A stretch of 24,823 nucleotides of DNA from an uncultured Paracoccaceae bacterium (GCA_937927675.1 CALBSG010000035.1:1-24823), one strand, 5' to 3'; counted from the first letter of the stretch, positions 8,358 to 15,721 are shown. Notes: generated by a model from the sequence alone, not told the origin. Program-made: numbers and translations.

Positions 8358-8377
8358 TCGGGCGAACGGACGGCGGC

Positions 8378-8767
8378 TTATTCGGGGTATTTCGCCTTGC
8401 ATTGGGCGACAACGCTTTCCGCGGCCCGGCTCAGAGAGGCGCGCTTGGCCTGCAGGCTTTCCAGCTTGTCCGCTTCGGCATTCAGGTCCAACGCCACCTC
8501 TTTGCGCACGCTGACCGGCACGCGGTCAAAGCAAAGCTGTTGCGTCGGGTTGGGGTTGGCCTCGCTCGGGTCAGGGGTGCAGTCGACCCACTCCGCCTCA
8601 TACTCTGTCACCGTCACGTAGCCATAGCCGCGCGCGAGATTGCCTTCTGTCTCGCGGATCAGGCGTTCGACCACCCGCAGATCGCGGGTGTTGGCGCTGA
8701 TGCACTGTTCTTGCGGCGTGCCACAGGCGGCCAGCAGCAGGAGCGGGACAAGGATCAGGCGTTTCAT
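8378..8767 (-). CDS. Small putative lipoprotein of unknown function
   Basis: I do not recognise a named family. The 129-residue product starts MKRLILVPLLLLAACGT, a lipoprotein signal with lipobox LAAC and lipidation at C15, so it should be membrane-anchored. The mature part is polar with four further cysteines (in EQCISAN, VDCTPD, QLCFDR and AQCKAKY), which could form two disulfides. It also has a helical, probably coiled-coil stretch near the C-terminus (about 90-120, ALDLNAEADKLESLQAKRASL). The gene is monocistronic, convergent with the RsmC-like gene and divergent from hemF. Its last codons read AAA TAC CCC GAA, placing an AAATACCCC motif (8384-8392) at the very 3' end. Confidence 0.8.
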   Translation of the reverse strand: MKRLILVPLLLLAACGTPQEQCISANTRDLRVVERLIRETEGNLARGYGYVTVTEYEAEWVDCTPDPSEANPNPTQQLCFDRVPVSVRKEVALDLNAEADKLESLQAKRASLSRAAESVVAQCKAKYPE

Positions 8768-8793
8768 GGGGCGACTCGCAATTTGGACGATTG

Positions 8794-8809
8794 CCCGCAG
8801 TATAGCGGG
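8794..8809 (-). promoter_or_regulatory. Dyad around a -10-like box of the lipoprotein gene
   Basis: On the minus strand the sequence reads CCCGC-TATACT-GCGGG: a perfect five-base inverted repeat whose six-base centre matches the -10 consensus at five positions. It lies 27 bases upstream of the lipoprotein ATG. No good -35 is seen at 16-18 bases. The dyad could be a repressor site or a small hairpin. The rest of the 124-base gap to hemF shows no clear hemF promoter. Confidence 0.35.
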
Positions 8810-8891
8810 ACGCAGCGGCTATGCCATATCAAGCGACGTTGAGCCTGCGCGCGCCGGGTGTTAGGCAGGGGCAAAGCAAAAGGGGTTGCCG

Positions 8892-9761
8892 ATGACCGAA
8901 GATTTCACCGCCCGCAAGGCTGAAGCCGCCCAATGGTTTCGCACCCTGCGTGACCGCATCGTTGCGGCTTTTGAGGCGCTGGAAGATCGTGCGACGCCAA
9001 GCGGCGCCGAACCGGCACGCTTCGAGGTGACGCCCACCACACGGGCCGAAAACGGCGGTGGCGGCATCATGTCGGTTCTGCGCGGGGGCCGGGTTTTTGA
9101 AAAGGTTGGCGTCAACTGGTCCGAGGTGCATGGCAGCTTGGGTGCGCGGGCGCAAAAGGCGATGGCCGCGCGCGGTGTGCCGGGGATGGAGACGGACCCG
9201 CGTTTTTGGGCCAGCGGCATTTCCTTGGTCGCCCATATGGTCAACCCGCATACCCCGGCGGTTCACATGAACACCCGGATGTTCTGGACGCCGGGGGCGT
9301 CGTGGTTCGGCGGCGGGGCTGATCTGAACCCGTGCATCGAATACCCCGAAGATACCGCGCATTTTCATGCCGCGATGAAAGCCGCCTGCGACGCGCATGA
9401 TCCGGCCTATTACGACCGCTTCAAGGCTTGGGCTGACGAGTATTTCTTTGTTCCCCATCGGGGCCGGGCGCGCGGTGTGGGGGGGATTTTCTACGATGAT
9501 CTGAACACCGGACATTGGGAGGCCGATTTCGCCTTTACCAAGTCGGTGGGGGAGGCATTCCTGCCCGCCTTTCTGCCAGTGACCGAACGCCGGTTGAACA
9601 CCCCCGCCACGGCCGATGACCGTGAGGCCCAGCTTATCCACCGGGGGCTTTATGCCGAATACAACCTTGTCTACGACCGTGGCACCAAGTTTGGGCTGGA
9701 AACCGGGCATGATGCCAATGCGGTTTTGATGAGCCTGCCACCGGTGGCCAAGTGGATCTAA
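8892..9761 (+). CDS. hemF: Oxygen-dependent coproporphyrinogen III oxidase
   Basis: HemF decarboxylates coproporphyrinogen III to protoporphyrinogen IX with O2 in the haem (and, where present, bacteriochlorophyll) pathway; the cytoplasmic enzyme is a homodimer. The 289-residue protein is full length with the family signatures NPHTPAVHMNTRMF (118-131), WFGGGADLNP (138-147), RGVGGIFYDDL (194-204) and the C-terminal block RGLYAEYNLVYDRGT (251-265) followed by KFGLETG. The ATG at 8892 has AGGGG six bases upstream; a TTG two codons earlier is less likely. The LysE-type gene starts inside the hemF end (10-base overlap), so they are probably cotranscribed. Many relatives also carry an anaerobic HemN; none is in this window. 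Confidence 0.97.
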   Translation: MTEDFTARKAEAAQWFRTLRDRIVAAFEALEDRATPSGAEPARFEVTPTTRAENGGGGIMSVLRGGRVFEKVGVNWSEVHGSLGARAQKAMAARGVPGMETDPRFWASGISLVAHMVNPHTPAVHMNTRMFWTPGASWFGGGADLNPCIEYPEDTAHFHAAMKAACDAHDPAYYDRFKAWADEYFFVPHRGRARGVGGIFYDDLNTGHWEADFAFTKSVGEAFLPAFLPVTERRLNTPATADDREAQLIHRGLYAEYNLVYDRGTKFGLETGHDANAVLMSLPPVAKWI

Positions 9762-10369
9762 GCTTTGCAGGGCTTGCTGGCTTTTTGATAACGGTGCTGA
9801 TCGTCGAGATCACCCCCGGACCCAACATGCTATGGCTGGCCCTTTTGTCTGCAACAGAGGGACGCCGCGTCGGCTTGGCTGCGGTGGCGGGCATCGCTTT
9901 GGGGCTTGGAGTGCAGGGCGTTCTGGCCGTCGCCGGGGCCAATGCGGTGTTTGAAGCGGTTCCCCTTGCCTATCAGGCGCTGCGCTGGGCCGGGGTGTTC
10001 TATCTGCTTTGGCTGGCCTTTGTCAGTTGGCGCGATGCGGGCAACCCTGCACATCACAAACCCGGAGGCGGTGAGACCCCGGCGCAGGCCTTCCGCGCAG
10101 GGCTTGTGACCAATCTGTTGAATCCCAAAGCCGCGCTGTTCTACCTTGCTTTGCTGCCCGGCTTTTTGGAAAGAAGCAGCTCTTGGGCAGATATGGCTGT
10201 GCTTGTGGCAATCTATCTTGCCGTGGCAAGTGGCATTCATCTGGGGATTACGTTTGCGTCGGCCCAGGCCCGCCGCCTTGTTGAAGATCCCGTCGCCTCG
10301 GCCCGGTTGCACAGGGTTCAGGCGGGGGTGTTGGTTGTGGTGGCGCTATGGGTACTGGCAAAAACATAA
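9752..10369 (+). CDS. LysE-family amino-acid exporter
   Basis: This is a 205-residue inner-membrane protein of the LysE/RhtB family, which exports amino acids or related small molecules by proton exchange. It has about six hydrophobic segments, the family signature EITPGPNM (19-26) and a second conserved motif NLLNPKAALFYLALLPGF (121-138) with N124-P125-K126. The start is a GTG inside the last codons of hemF, overlapping its stop by 10 bases. No ATG start fits the conserved N-terminus, so this unusual start is well supported by homology. Overlap with hemF suggests coupled expression but gives no hint of substrate. A small gene follows after 11 bases. Confidence 0.9.
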   Translation: MDLSFAGLAGFLITVLIVEITPGPNMLWLALLSATEGRRVGLAAVAGIALGLGVQGVLAVAGANAVFEAVPLAYQALRWAGVFYLLWLAFVSWRDAGNPAHHKPGGGETPAQAFRAGLVTNLLNPKAALFYLALLPGFLERSSSWADMAVLVAIYLAVASGIHLGITFASAQARRLVEDPVASARLHRVQAGVLVVVALWVLAKT

Positions 10370-10380
10370 AGGATTTGGCG

Positions 10381-10740
10381 ATGGCTGATATCACGATCAA
10401 AGCGGCCTATGCCTCGGTTGTCGAAGATGACGAAGAGGGGTTTTTGTTCATAGGCTTTGCGGAAGGCGAGGCCGAGGATGAGGCCTATGCCCTGTTTCGC
10501 CAGCCGCTGTCCGGCGGGCCGGTGTGGTTTGAAGTGACTGACGAAAGTTTCGGCGCCGAGGACGCGCTGGAGCGGGTGGTCGCGGGGCCGAAAGGGTTGG
10601 AAATCAGCCTGAAGCCCGCCCTTGCCGGGCGGTTCGGTTGGGCGTCATCCGTACAGATCAAGGCTGGCCCGGCGTGCGAAGGCCGGGACGAGGCCTTTGC
10701 CGCCTTGGCCCTGATGCTCGGCCCTATCTGGCAGGGCTGA
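10381..10740 (+). CDS. Small acidic protein, possibly Imm10-like
   Basis: The 119-residue acidic protein is soluble with no signal peptide. The pattern GFLFIGFAEGEAEDEAYALF (20-39), a central variable part and a C-terminal strand/helix ending LALMLG recall the Imm10 (immunity protein 10) fold, where an F-A-E-D/G-E...Y-L/A-L-F/Q block is typical. I recall this from the family and it is not a database result, so the call is tentative. ATG 10381 has AAAGGA seven bases upstream. The gene is last in the hemF-lysE run, 11 bases after the exporter and 2 bases from the convergent deaminase. No toxin gene is adjacent, so if it is an Imm10 relative it is an orphan or serves another role. Confidence 0.75.
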   Translation: MADITIKAAYASVVEDDEEGFLFIGFAEGEAEDEAYALFRQPLSGGPVWFEVTDESFGAEDALERVVAGPKGLEISLKPALAGRFGWASSVQIKAGPACEGRDEAFAALALMLGPIWQG

Positions 10741-10742
10741 CC

Positions 10743-12083
10743 CTATCCAGCCAAAGCCCGCGCAAGCTGGTTTTGCCGTTCAATGACGCGGGGCAGGTCG
10801 AGGGTGGCCATCTGCCCCGATCGCACCACCTGCCGCCCTTCAACAAAAAGATCGCGCACCCGCGTCGGGCCACACAAGATCAGGCTGGCGACGGGATCCC
10901 ATGAACCGGCCGCCTCGATCCCTGAAACATCCCAAATCGCGATGTCGGCGCGCTTGCCGACCTCCAGCGATCCACAATCGGGCCGCCCCAGCACCTTTGC
11001 GCCGCCAAGGGTGGCAATCTCCAGCGCCTCACGGGCGCTCATGGCATCTGCCCCGCGCGCCACGCGCTGCAAAAGCAGCGACTGGCGCGCCTCCAGCATC
11101 AGATTGCCCGCATCATTGCTGGCGGAGCCGTCCACCCCAAGGCCAACCTTCACACCCGCATCCCGCATTGCCCGCACCGGGGCGATGCCCGATCCAAGGC
11201 GGCAGTTGGAGCAAGGGCAATGCGCCACCCCCGTCTGGCTGCGGGCAAAGAGGTTGATTTCACTTTCATCAAGTTTCACACAATGGGCGTGCCAGACGTC
11301 ATCGCCCGTCCAGCCCAAGTCCTCGGCGTATTGCCCCGGGCGGCAGCCGAATTTCGTGATGGAATAGGCGATGTCCTCGTCGTTTTCCGCCAGATGGGTG
11401 TGCAACATCACCCGCTTGTCACGCGCCAGAACGGCGGCATCCCGCATCAGATCACGGCTAACCGAAAACGGCGAACAGGGCGCAAGACCCACCCGCACCA
11501 TGGCGCCCGGGCGTGGATCGTGGTGGGCATCGACCACGCGGATCATGTCATCAAGGATGGCCGCCTCTCGTTCGACCAGACTGTCGGGGGGCAAGCCGCC
11601 CATGCTTTCACCGATGCTCATGGCCCCGCGCGTCGGGTGAAAGCGCAGGCCAACCTCTGCCGCGGCGGCAATGGTGTCATCGAGCCGCGCGCCATTGGGG
11701 AACAGATACAGGTGGTCCGAGGTCAGGGTGCAACCCGACAGCGCCAGTTCCGCAAGGCCAATTTGGGCTGAGATAAACATCTCCTCGGGTCCAAATCCGG
11801 CCCAGATCGGGTACAGCGTTTTCAGCCAACCAAAGAGCAGCGCATCCTGCCCGCCCGGGACAGCCCGTGTCAGGGTTTGGTAAAGATGGTGATGGGTGTT
11901 CACGAGGCCGGGGGTGACCACACAGCCCTTGGCCTCTACGACCTCGGCGCCCGGCGCGGCAAGGTTGCTGCCAACGGCGGCGATCACGCCGCCCCGGATC
12001 AGCACATCGCCGCCGGGAATTTCCTCGCGCGTGCTGTTCATCGTCACGACGGCAGCGGCGTTGCGGATCAGAATATCAGGCAT
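10743..12083 (-). CDS. 8-oxoguanine deaminase (amidohydrolase)
   Basis: This is a 446-residue amidohydrolase closely resembling the characterised 8-oxoguanine deaminases of pseudomonads, which convert 8-oxoguanine to urate and ammonia. Key blocks are PGLVNTHHHLYQTLTRAVP, with metal ligands H64 and H66, the subgroup-typical CTLTSDHLYLFPNGARLDDTI, LHTHLAENDEDIAYSI, VWHAHCVKLD with a further metal histidine, CPCSNCRLGSGIAPVR and GLGVDGSASND with the catalytic aspartate. The ATG at 12083 has GGGGA six bases upstream; an extended frame further upstream runs into the hisN terminator region and is not used. A general chlorohydrolase/TRZ-family label would be the cautious alternative. It lies downstream of hisN, with a hairpin between, so it is likely a separate transcript. 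No other purine-catabolic gene is close. Confidence 0.9.
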   Translation of the reverse strand: MPDILIRNAAAVVTMNSTREEIPGGDVLIRGGVIAAVGSNLAAPGAEVVEAKGCVVTPGLVNTHHHLYQTLTRAVPGGQDALLFGWLKTLYPIWAGFGPEEMFISAQIGLAELALSGCTLTSDHLYLFPNGARLDDTIAAAAEVGLRFHPTRGAMSIGESMGGLPPDSLVEREAAILDDMIRVVDAHHDPRPGAMVRVGLAPCSPFSVSRDLMRDAAVLARDKRVMLHTHLAENDEDIAYSITKFGCRPGQYAEDLGWTGDDVWHAHCVKLDESEINLFARSQTGVAHCPCSNCRLGSGIAPVRAMRDAGVKVGLGVDGSASNDAGNLMLEARQSLLLQRVARGADAMSAREALEIATLGGAKVLGRPDCGSLEVGKRADIAIWDVSGIEAAGSWDPVASLILCGPTRVRDLFVEGRQVVRSGQMATLDLPRVIERQNQLARALAG

Positions 12084-12174
12084 GGTGCGTCCCCGGTGTT
12101 GCCCACCCCTTCGGTGGATCGGGAAGGGGCGCGACAGAAGGGGGAAGGACTCGGGCACCTGAGGAAAGAGTTTA

Positions 12175-12194
12175 CCCAAGCACTGTGGCTTGGG
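12175..12194 (-). terminator. Hairpin after hisN
   Basis: CCCAAGC (12175-12181) and GCTTGGG (12188-12194) form a perfect seven-pair stem with a six-base loop, 13 bases after the hisN stop. The following minus-strand sequence (TAAACTCTTT) is only moderately U-rich, so this is a weak or Rho-assisted terminator. The remaining ~90 bases before the deaminase ATG show no clear promoter. Confidence 0.5.
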
Positions 12195-12207
12195 CAAGAT
12201 TGCCGCC

Positions 12208-13008
12208 CTAGCCGCGTAAAAGCGCCAGCGCCTCGGCGTGGATGGTGGCATTGGCGGCGGCAAGAACCCGGCCCCCATTGTGGCAGGGCTTGCCCTCCCA
12301 ATCGGTGACGATCCCGCCTGCCGCCTCGATCACCGCAATCGGGGCCTGTACGTCATAGGCCTGCAGGCCCGCCTCGATGACCAGATCAATCTGGCCCGCG
12401 GCAATCAGTGCATAGGCATAGCAATCGGTGCCATAGCGGACGAGTTTGGCCTTTTCGGCGACCCGACGAAAGGCCGCGCCTTCCTCGGGCGTGCCGACCT
12501 CGGGGAAGGTTGTCATCACGATGGCCTCGGCCAAGGGCCGGGCAGGGCGGGCGGAGAGGGCCGCATGACTCATCGGGCCATTGACCTCGGCCCGGCCAAA
12601 GCCACCTTCAAAGCGTTCCCCGATATAGGGCTGGTCGATCAGGCCAAAGATGGGGCCTTCGGCATCCGCGACCGAGATCAGCACGCCCCAAGTCGGCGTG
12701 CCGGAAAGATATCCGCGCGTGCCGTCAATGGGGTCCAGCACCCAGGTCAGCCCGCTGGTGCCTGCCGTGCTGCCATATTCTTCGCCCAAGATCCCATCCT
12801 GAGGGCGGCGCTGGGCCAGAATGGCGCGCATGCGTTCCTCAGACAGCCGGTCGGCCACTGTCACCGGGTCAAAGCGGGCGATCTCTTTGTTGTCGGCCGT
12901 CAGGCCGGGTTTGCGGAAATGCAGCAGCGTCGCCGCCCGCGCGGCATCGGCCAGCGCATGGGCCGTGGCCACCAACTCTGCTTCGTCGCTTGCCGTCAAC
13001 CTGCGCAT
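12208..13008 (-). CDS. hisN: Histidinol-phosphatase, IMPase type
   Basis: This inositol-monophosphatase-fold enzyme removes phosphate from histidinol phosphate in histidine synthesis; actinobacteria and many alphaproteobacteria use this type. The sequence has the Mg-binding EEYGS (E76-E77 when counted from the chosen start), DPIDGTRGYLSGTPTWG (92-108) and the C-terminal YDVQAPIAVIEAAGG metal site. The GTRGYLSG-PTWG form is typical of HisN rather than SuhB. Two starts are possible: ATG 13020 has no good ribosome binding site and sits only six bases from the upstream terminator. ATG 13008 has GGGGA five bases upstream and is preferred, giving 266 residues. The xre terminator just upstream leaves little room for a promoter, so expression may depend on readthrough or on a promoter inside xre. 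A general IMPase role is the alternative. Confidence 0.9.
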   Translation of the reverse strand: MRRLTASDEAELVATAHALADAARAATLLHFRKPGLTADNKEIARFDPVTVADRLSEERMRAILAQRRPQDGILGEEYGSTAGTSGLTWVLDPIDGTRGYLSGTPTWGVLISVADAEGPIFGLIDQPYIGERFEGGFGRAEVNGPMSHAALSARPARPLAEAIVMTTFPEVGTPEEGAAFRRVAEKAKLVRYGTDCYAYALIAAGQIDLVIEAGLQAYDVQAPIAVIEAAGGIVTDWEGKPCHNGGRVLAAANATIHAEALALLRG

Positions 13009-13025
13009 CACTGTCCCCATATTGC

Positions 13026-13062
13026 AAAAGCCCCCGAAGCCGGGCTATCGGCGCGGGGGCTT
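13026..13062 (-). terminator. Rho-independent terminator of the XRE gene
   Basis: AAGCCCCCG (13028-13036) pairs perfectly with CGGGGGCTT (13054-13062), and inside the loop GCCG/CGGC (13039-13042 and 13049-13052) can extend it. On the minus strand the stem is followed by TTTT (13026-13029 on plus is AAAA). It lies 36 bases after the xre stop and immediately before the hisN start. Confidence 0.75.
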
Positions 13063-13097
13063 CTGGTCAAGTCTGTGGCGTTGTTCTTTCGGCGGGT

Positions 13098-13457
13098 TCA
13101 GGCCGCGTCGGACAACACGCGGGCCAGATCGAACAGGCGGCGGCGCTGTGCTTCGGGAATGGCGTAATAGGACCGAACCAGTTCCAGTGCCTCTTTGTCT
13201 GCCATCAGGTCATTCGCAGCGGGCTTGGGGGCGTCACCATCGGCAAGGCCTTCGAAGAAGAAGGCAATCGTGACACCCAAGGCGTCTGCAACATCCCAAA
13301 GACGCGAGGCCGAAACCCGGTTCATCCCGGTTTCATATTTTTGGATTTGTTGAAATTTGATGCCGACTTTGTCTGCCAATTGCTGTTGCGTCATGCCGAT
13401 CATCCAACGACGATGGCGGATCCGCTTGCCAACATGGGCGTCAACGGGATGCTTCAT
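13098..13457 (-). CDS. Short XRE-family transcriptional regulator
   Basis: This is a 119-residue DNA-binding protein with an N-terminal helix-turn-helix (about 10-65: VGKRIRHRRWMIGMTQQQLADKVGIKFQQIQKYETGMNRVSASRL), including the recognition helix QQIQKYE typical of the SinR/XRE class. The C-terminal part (about 85-119) is a helical tail, ELVRSYYAIPEAQRRRLFDLARVL. This small regulator type is widespread in Rhodobacterales; targets are unknown to me. AGGAA lies seven bases before the ATG. A strong terminator follows and an AT-rich gap precedes it, so it is monocistronic. The dyads near its own promoter suggest self-regulation, which is inference. Confidence 0.92.
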   Translation of the reverse strand: MKHPVDAHVGKRIRHRRWMIGMTQQQLADKVGIKFQQIQKYETGMNRVSASRLWDVADALGVTIAFFFEGLADGDAPKPAANDLMADKEALELVRSYYAIPEAQRRRLFDLARVLSDAA

Positions 13458-13502
13458 TGCAGGTTTCCTTTGTCAAACATCACTACACGCAGGGTTTCGT
13501 CC

Positions 13503-13532
13503 CTGATAATTTATAAGCAAATTTCATGCCAA
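13503..13532 (-). promoter_or_regulatory. Candidate promoter of the XRE gene with leader hairpin
   Basis: On the minus strand TTGGCA (13532-13527) is followed after 18 bases by TATCAG (13508-13503). Just downstream is a perfect five-pair hairpin, CAGGG-ACGAAA-CCCTG (13505-13490), which overlaps the -10 edge and the expected start of the transcript. It could be an autoregulatory operator. Confidence 0.4.
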
Positions 13533-13688
13533 AATTCGCAGTTAACCTTGTTTGTCTTGGATTTTTCGAAAGTGGGCCGAGGTCGGGTGAAAACCTATCC
13601 TTTTAGATATGTCCAATTATACAGATGGAGAAGTTGTGCTGAATAATGGATCGCCTGCGCGCTATAGGTTCATACGCGAAAGATAACT

Positions 13689-13705
13689 CGCCCATAGGGC
13701 GTTTT
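13689..13705 (+). other. Short hairpin followed by TTTT in the AT-rich gap
   Basis: CGCCC-ATA-GGGCG (13689-13701) is a perfect five-pair stem directly followed by TTTT on the plus strand. It looks like a minimal intrinsic terminator, but no plus-strand gene ends here, since both genes to the left read on the minus strand. It could end an unannotated small transcript from within 13460-13690. Confidence 0.35.
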
Positions 13706-13762
13706 GCATTTTGCATTGCAAACTATGCGATGTCCGCGATTCAGCTTTGCATTATGCGAAAG
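13702..13762 (+). repeat. Reiterated TTTTGCATT sites upstream of the quinone oxidoreductase
   Basis: TTTTGCATT occurs at 13702-13710 and again at 13709-13717 with a seven-base period. The second copy is half of a perfect odd palindrome, TTTGCA-T-TGCAAA (13710-13722). A third related site, CTTTGCAT followed by ATGCGAAAG (13745-13762), is an imperfect dyad with the same half-site. The group ends nine bases before the -35-like TTGACG of the quinone oxidoreductase, where a regulator site would be expected. The other parts of the 374-base gap (13458-13831) are AT-rich and show no gene. Confidence 0.5.
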
Positions 13763-13770
13763 TGTCGGCC

Positions 13771-13798
13771 TTGACGACGCCTTTGCGTGGCTTATTGA
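13771..13798 (+). promoter_or_regulatory. Candidate promoter of the quinone oxidoreductase
   Basis: TTGACG (13771-13776, five of six matches to the -35 consensus) is followed after 16 bases by TATTGA (13793-13798, three of six). The spacing fits a sigma-70 promoter and would give a leader of about 27 bases before the ATG at 13832. Confidence 0.4.
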
Positions 13799-13831
13799 TG
13801 CAATCTGATCCAAAAACGCAAAGGAGCCAGC

Positions 13832-14797
13832 ATGCGAGCTTGGCAGGTGGCCACCCTTGGAGCCGAGTTTTCTTTGCAGGAGGTGCCGTCGATGCGGCCC
13901 GCCCAAGGTGAGGTCTGTCTTCAGGTGAAATGCTGCGGGCTGAATTTTGCCGACCTGCTGATGCGGGACGGAAAATATCAGGAGAAGCCCGCGTTGCCCT
14001 ACACGCCCGGCATGGAGGTGGCCGGCGTGGTTGAGGCGCTGGGGCCCGGTGTTACCGGCTTGGCGCCGGGGATGCGCGTTTTGGCCTTTGTCAACAGTGG
14101 CGGTCTGGCAGAACGCGTGGTGGTGCCTGCCGACCGGTTGCTCGTCCTGCCTGATACCATGCCCTTTGCCGATGCCGCGGCCTTTCCGATTGCTTATGGC
14201 ACCTCGCATTTGGCGCTGGACCACAAGGCGCGGTTGCAGTCGGGCGAGACATTGCTGGTTCTGGGCGCGGCGGGCGGCGTTGGCCTGACCGCGGTCGAGA
14301 TCGGCAAGCGGATGGGCGCGCGGGTGGTGGCCTCGGCGCGTGGTGCGGCAAAGCTGGAGATTGCCAAAGCGGCGGGCGCCGATCTGGTGATCGACAGCGA
14401 GACACCCGATCTGAAGGCCGCCTTCAAGGCGCTGGGCGGTGTCGACGTGGTCTATGATGCGGTGGGCGGGCCGGCCTTTGATGCGGCCCTTTCCGCCTGC
14501 CGACCCGAGGGGCGACTGTTGGCCATCGGTTTCGCCAGCGGACAGGTGCCGCAGGTGCCTGCCAATCTCCTTCTGGTCAAGAATCTCTCAGTGATGGGGC
14601 TTTACTGGGGCGGCTATCAAAAGTTCGCGCCGCAGGTGTTGCGAAGCAGCCTTAAAACCCTGCTTCAGTGGTATGGCGAAGGCGGCTTGCGCCCCCATAT
14701 CAGTCACATCTTGCCCTTCGCAGAGCTTCCTCAGGCATTGGCGTTGCTACGGGATCGCAAATCCACCGGGAAGGTTGTGGTGCAGGTTCAGGACTGA
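13832..14797 (+). CDS. NADPH:quinone oxidoreductase family (zinc-free MDR)
   Basis: This is a 321-residue medium-chain dehydrogenase/reductase of the quinone-oxidoreductase branch. The N-terminal GroES-like domain has CGLNFADLLMRDGKY (35-49) and the family Gly-rich turn PGMEVAGVVEALG (59-71), but no zinc-binding cysteine cluster. The Rossmann domain has LLVLGAAGGVGLTAVEIGK (141-159), the AxxGxxG-type NADPH site of QOR proteins. The substrate may be a quinone or an enoyl/enone compound. AAAGGAG five bases before the ATG is the best ribosome binding site in the window. The stop overlaps the convergent lysR stop by 10 bases, tail to tail, which could lead to interference between the two mRNAs. 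The upstream repeats suggest it is a regulated gene. Confidence 0.92.
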   Translation: MRAWQVATLGAEFSLQEVPSMRPAQGEVCLQVKCCGLNFADLLMRDGKYQEKPALPYTPGMEVAGVVEALGPGVTGLAPGMRVLAFVNSGGLAERVVVPADRLLVLPDTMPFADAAAFPIAYGTSHLALDHKARLQSGETLLVLGAAGGVGLTAVEIGKRMGARVVASARGAAKLEIAKAAGADLVIDSETPDLKAAFKALGGVDVVYDAVGGPAFDAALSACRPEGRLLAIGFASGQVPQVPANLLLVKNLSVMGLYWGGYQKFAPQVLRSSLKTLLQWYGEGGLRPHISHILPFAELPQALALLRDRKSTGKVVVQVQD

Positions 14798-15690
14798 ACC
14801 ACCCGCAATTCGCGTTCCTGCACGACGGCACGGCCCTTGCCTTGGGCATAGGCCCTGCGCAGCATTTCGGCCATCACCTGAATGGTGGGCGAATGGGCGG
14901 GTTGGGCGATGTAAAGATTGACCTTCATCCGCGCCAGATCAGGCAACGCGCCGCCATGGTTGACCCGTTCGACATAGGGCGGCTCTGACCCTGCCAGAAC
15001 CGTATGCACGGCCAGATCGGCCGAAACGCTGGCCTCGACCGTGCGGGTCGAATCGCTTTCCACCGCCATCTCCCAGGGCACCCCCGCCCGGTCCAGCGCC
15101 GCCTGCACGCCTTGGCGGAAGATGCAGTTATGTTCATAGGCCAGCCGCAAGGGCCGGCTTTTCCACGCCGTGCCTTGGGGCGCGCCCACCCAGATCAAGG
15201 GCAGTTCGGCGATTGTTTCGCCCTCTGGATCTACCCCCGCCTCTGTGGTCAGGATCACGTCACATTCGCCGCGGGCAAACTGCGCCTTCAACACGCGGGT
15301 GAAGGAAGACAGCAGCGTGACCTTCATCTTCGGGTAATCCTTGGCAAAGCGGCGCAGCACTTGCGGAATGGCGGGGTAGACGATGTCATGTGGCACGCCC
15401 AGAATGATCTCGCCCTCATGTACGTCGGTTGTAAGGCGTTGAAACGCCTCGTCATTCAGGGCCAGCATCTTGCGGGCATAGCCCAAAAGCTGTTCGCCTT
15501 CCGCTGTAATGCCAACCTTGCGGGTTGACCGGTCAAGCACTTGGCAGCCCAGCATCTCTTCCAGCCGCTTTATCTGCATCGATACGGCCGATTGCGTCAG
15601 GTTGAGAAACCCCGCGGCCCGCGTTACGCCGCCTGCGTCGACAATCGCCACGAAAGACCGCAGCGAGCTTAGATCAAGATTGCGGATCAT
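14788..15690 (-). CDS. LysR-family transcriptional regulator
   Basis: This is a 300-residue LysR-type regulator. The N-terminal winged HTH (about 6-65) reads LRSFVAIVDAGGVTRAAGFLNLTQSAVSMQIKRLEEMLGCQVLDRSTR, the classic pattern. The rest is a periplasmic-binding-protein-like effector domain from about residue 90. ATG 15690 has AAGGA seven bases upstream and starts right before the HTH; a start 11 codons earlier has no ribosome binding site. The gene is divergent from the DUF1127 gene, with a LysR-box-like dyad in the 117-base gap, and convergent with the quinone oxidoreductase. Its targets could be either neighbour, but nothing in the sequence decides this. The effector is unknown. Confidence 0.94.
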   Translation of the reverse strand: MIRNLDLSSLRSFVAIVDAGGVTRAAGFLNLTQSAVSMQIKRLEEMLGCQVLDRSTRKVGITAEGEQLLGYARKMLALNDEAFQRLTTDVHEGEIILGVPHDIVYPAIPQVLRRFAKDYPKMKVTLLSSFTRVLKAQFARGECDVILTTEAGVDPEGETIAELPLIWVGAPQGTAWKSRPLRLAYEHNCIFRQGVQAALDRAGVPWEMAVESDSTRTVEASVSADLAVHTVLAGSEPPYVERVNHGGALPDLARMKVNLYIAQPAHSPTIQVMAEMLRRAYAQGKGRAVVQERELRVVQS

Positions 15691-15721
15691 ATCACGGTCC
15701 TTGATGGTTCGCGTCAAAACC

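Noticed and set aside
8892..10740. hemF and neighbours as part of a photosynthesis cluster
   Set aside because: No bch, crt or puf gene is present, and hemF is a general haem gene; I see no paired TGT-N12-ACA site of the CrtJ type in the upstream gap.
10381..13457. Imm10-like gene, deaminase and XRE regulator as a defence or toxin-immunity island
   Set aside because: The deaminase matches a metabolic 8-oxoguanine deaminase, hisN is biosynthetic, base composition is like the neighbours, and no toxin, nuclease or mobility gene is present.
13098..13722. XRE gene and TTTGC sites as an ScfR regulator with its operator
   Set aside because: ScfR proteins are about 470 residues with a large C-terminal domain; this one has 119 residues. 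The sites stay interesting, but this pairing is unsupported.
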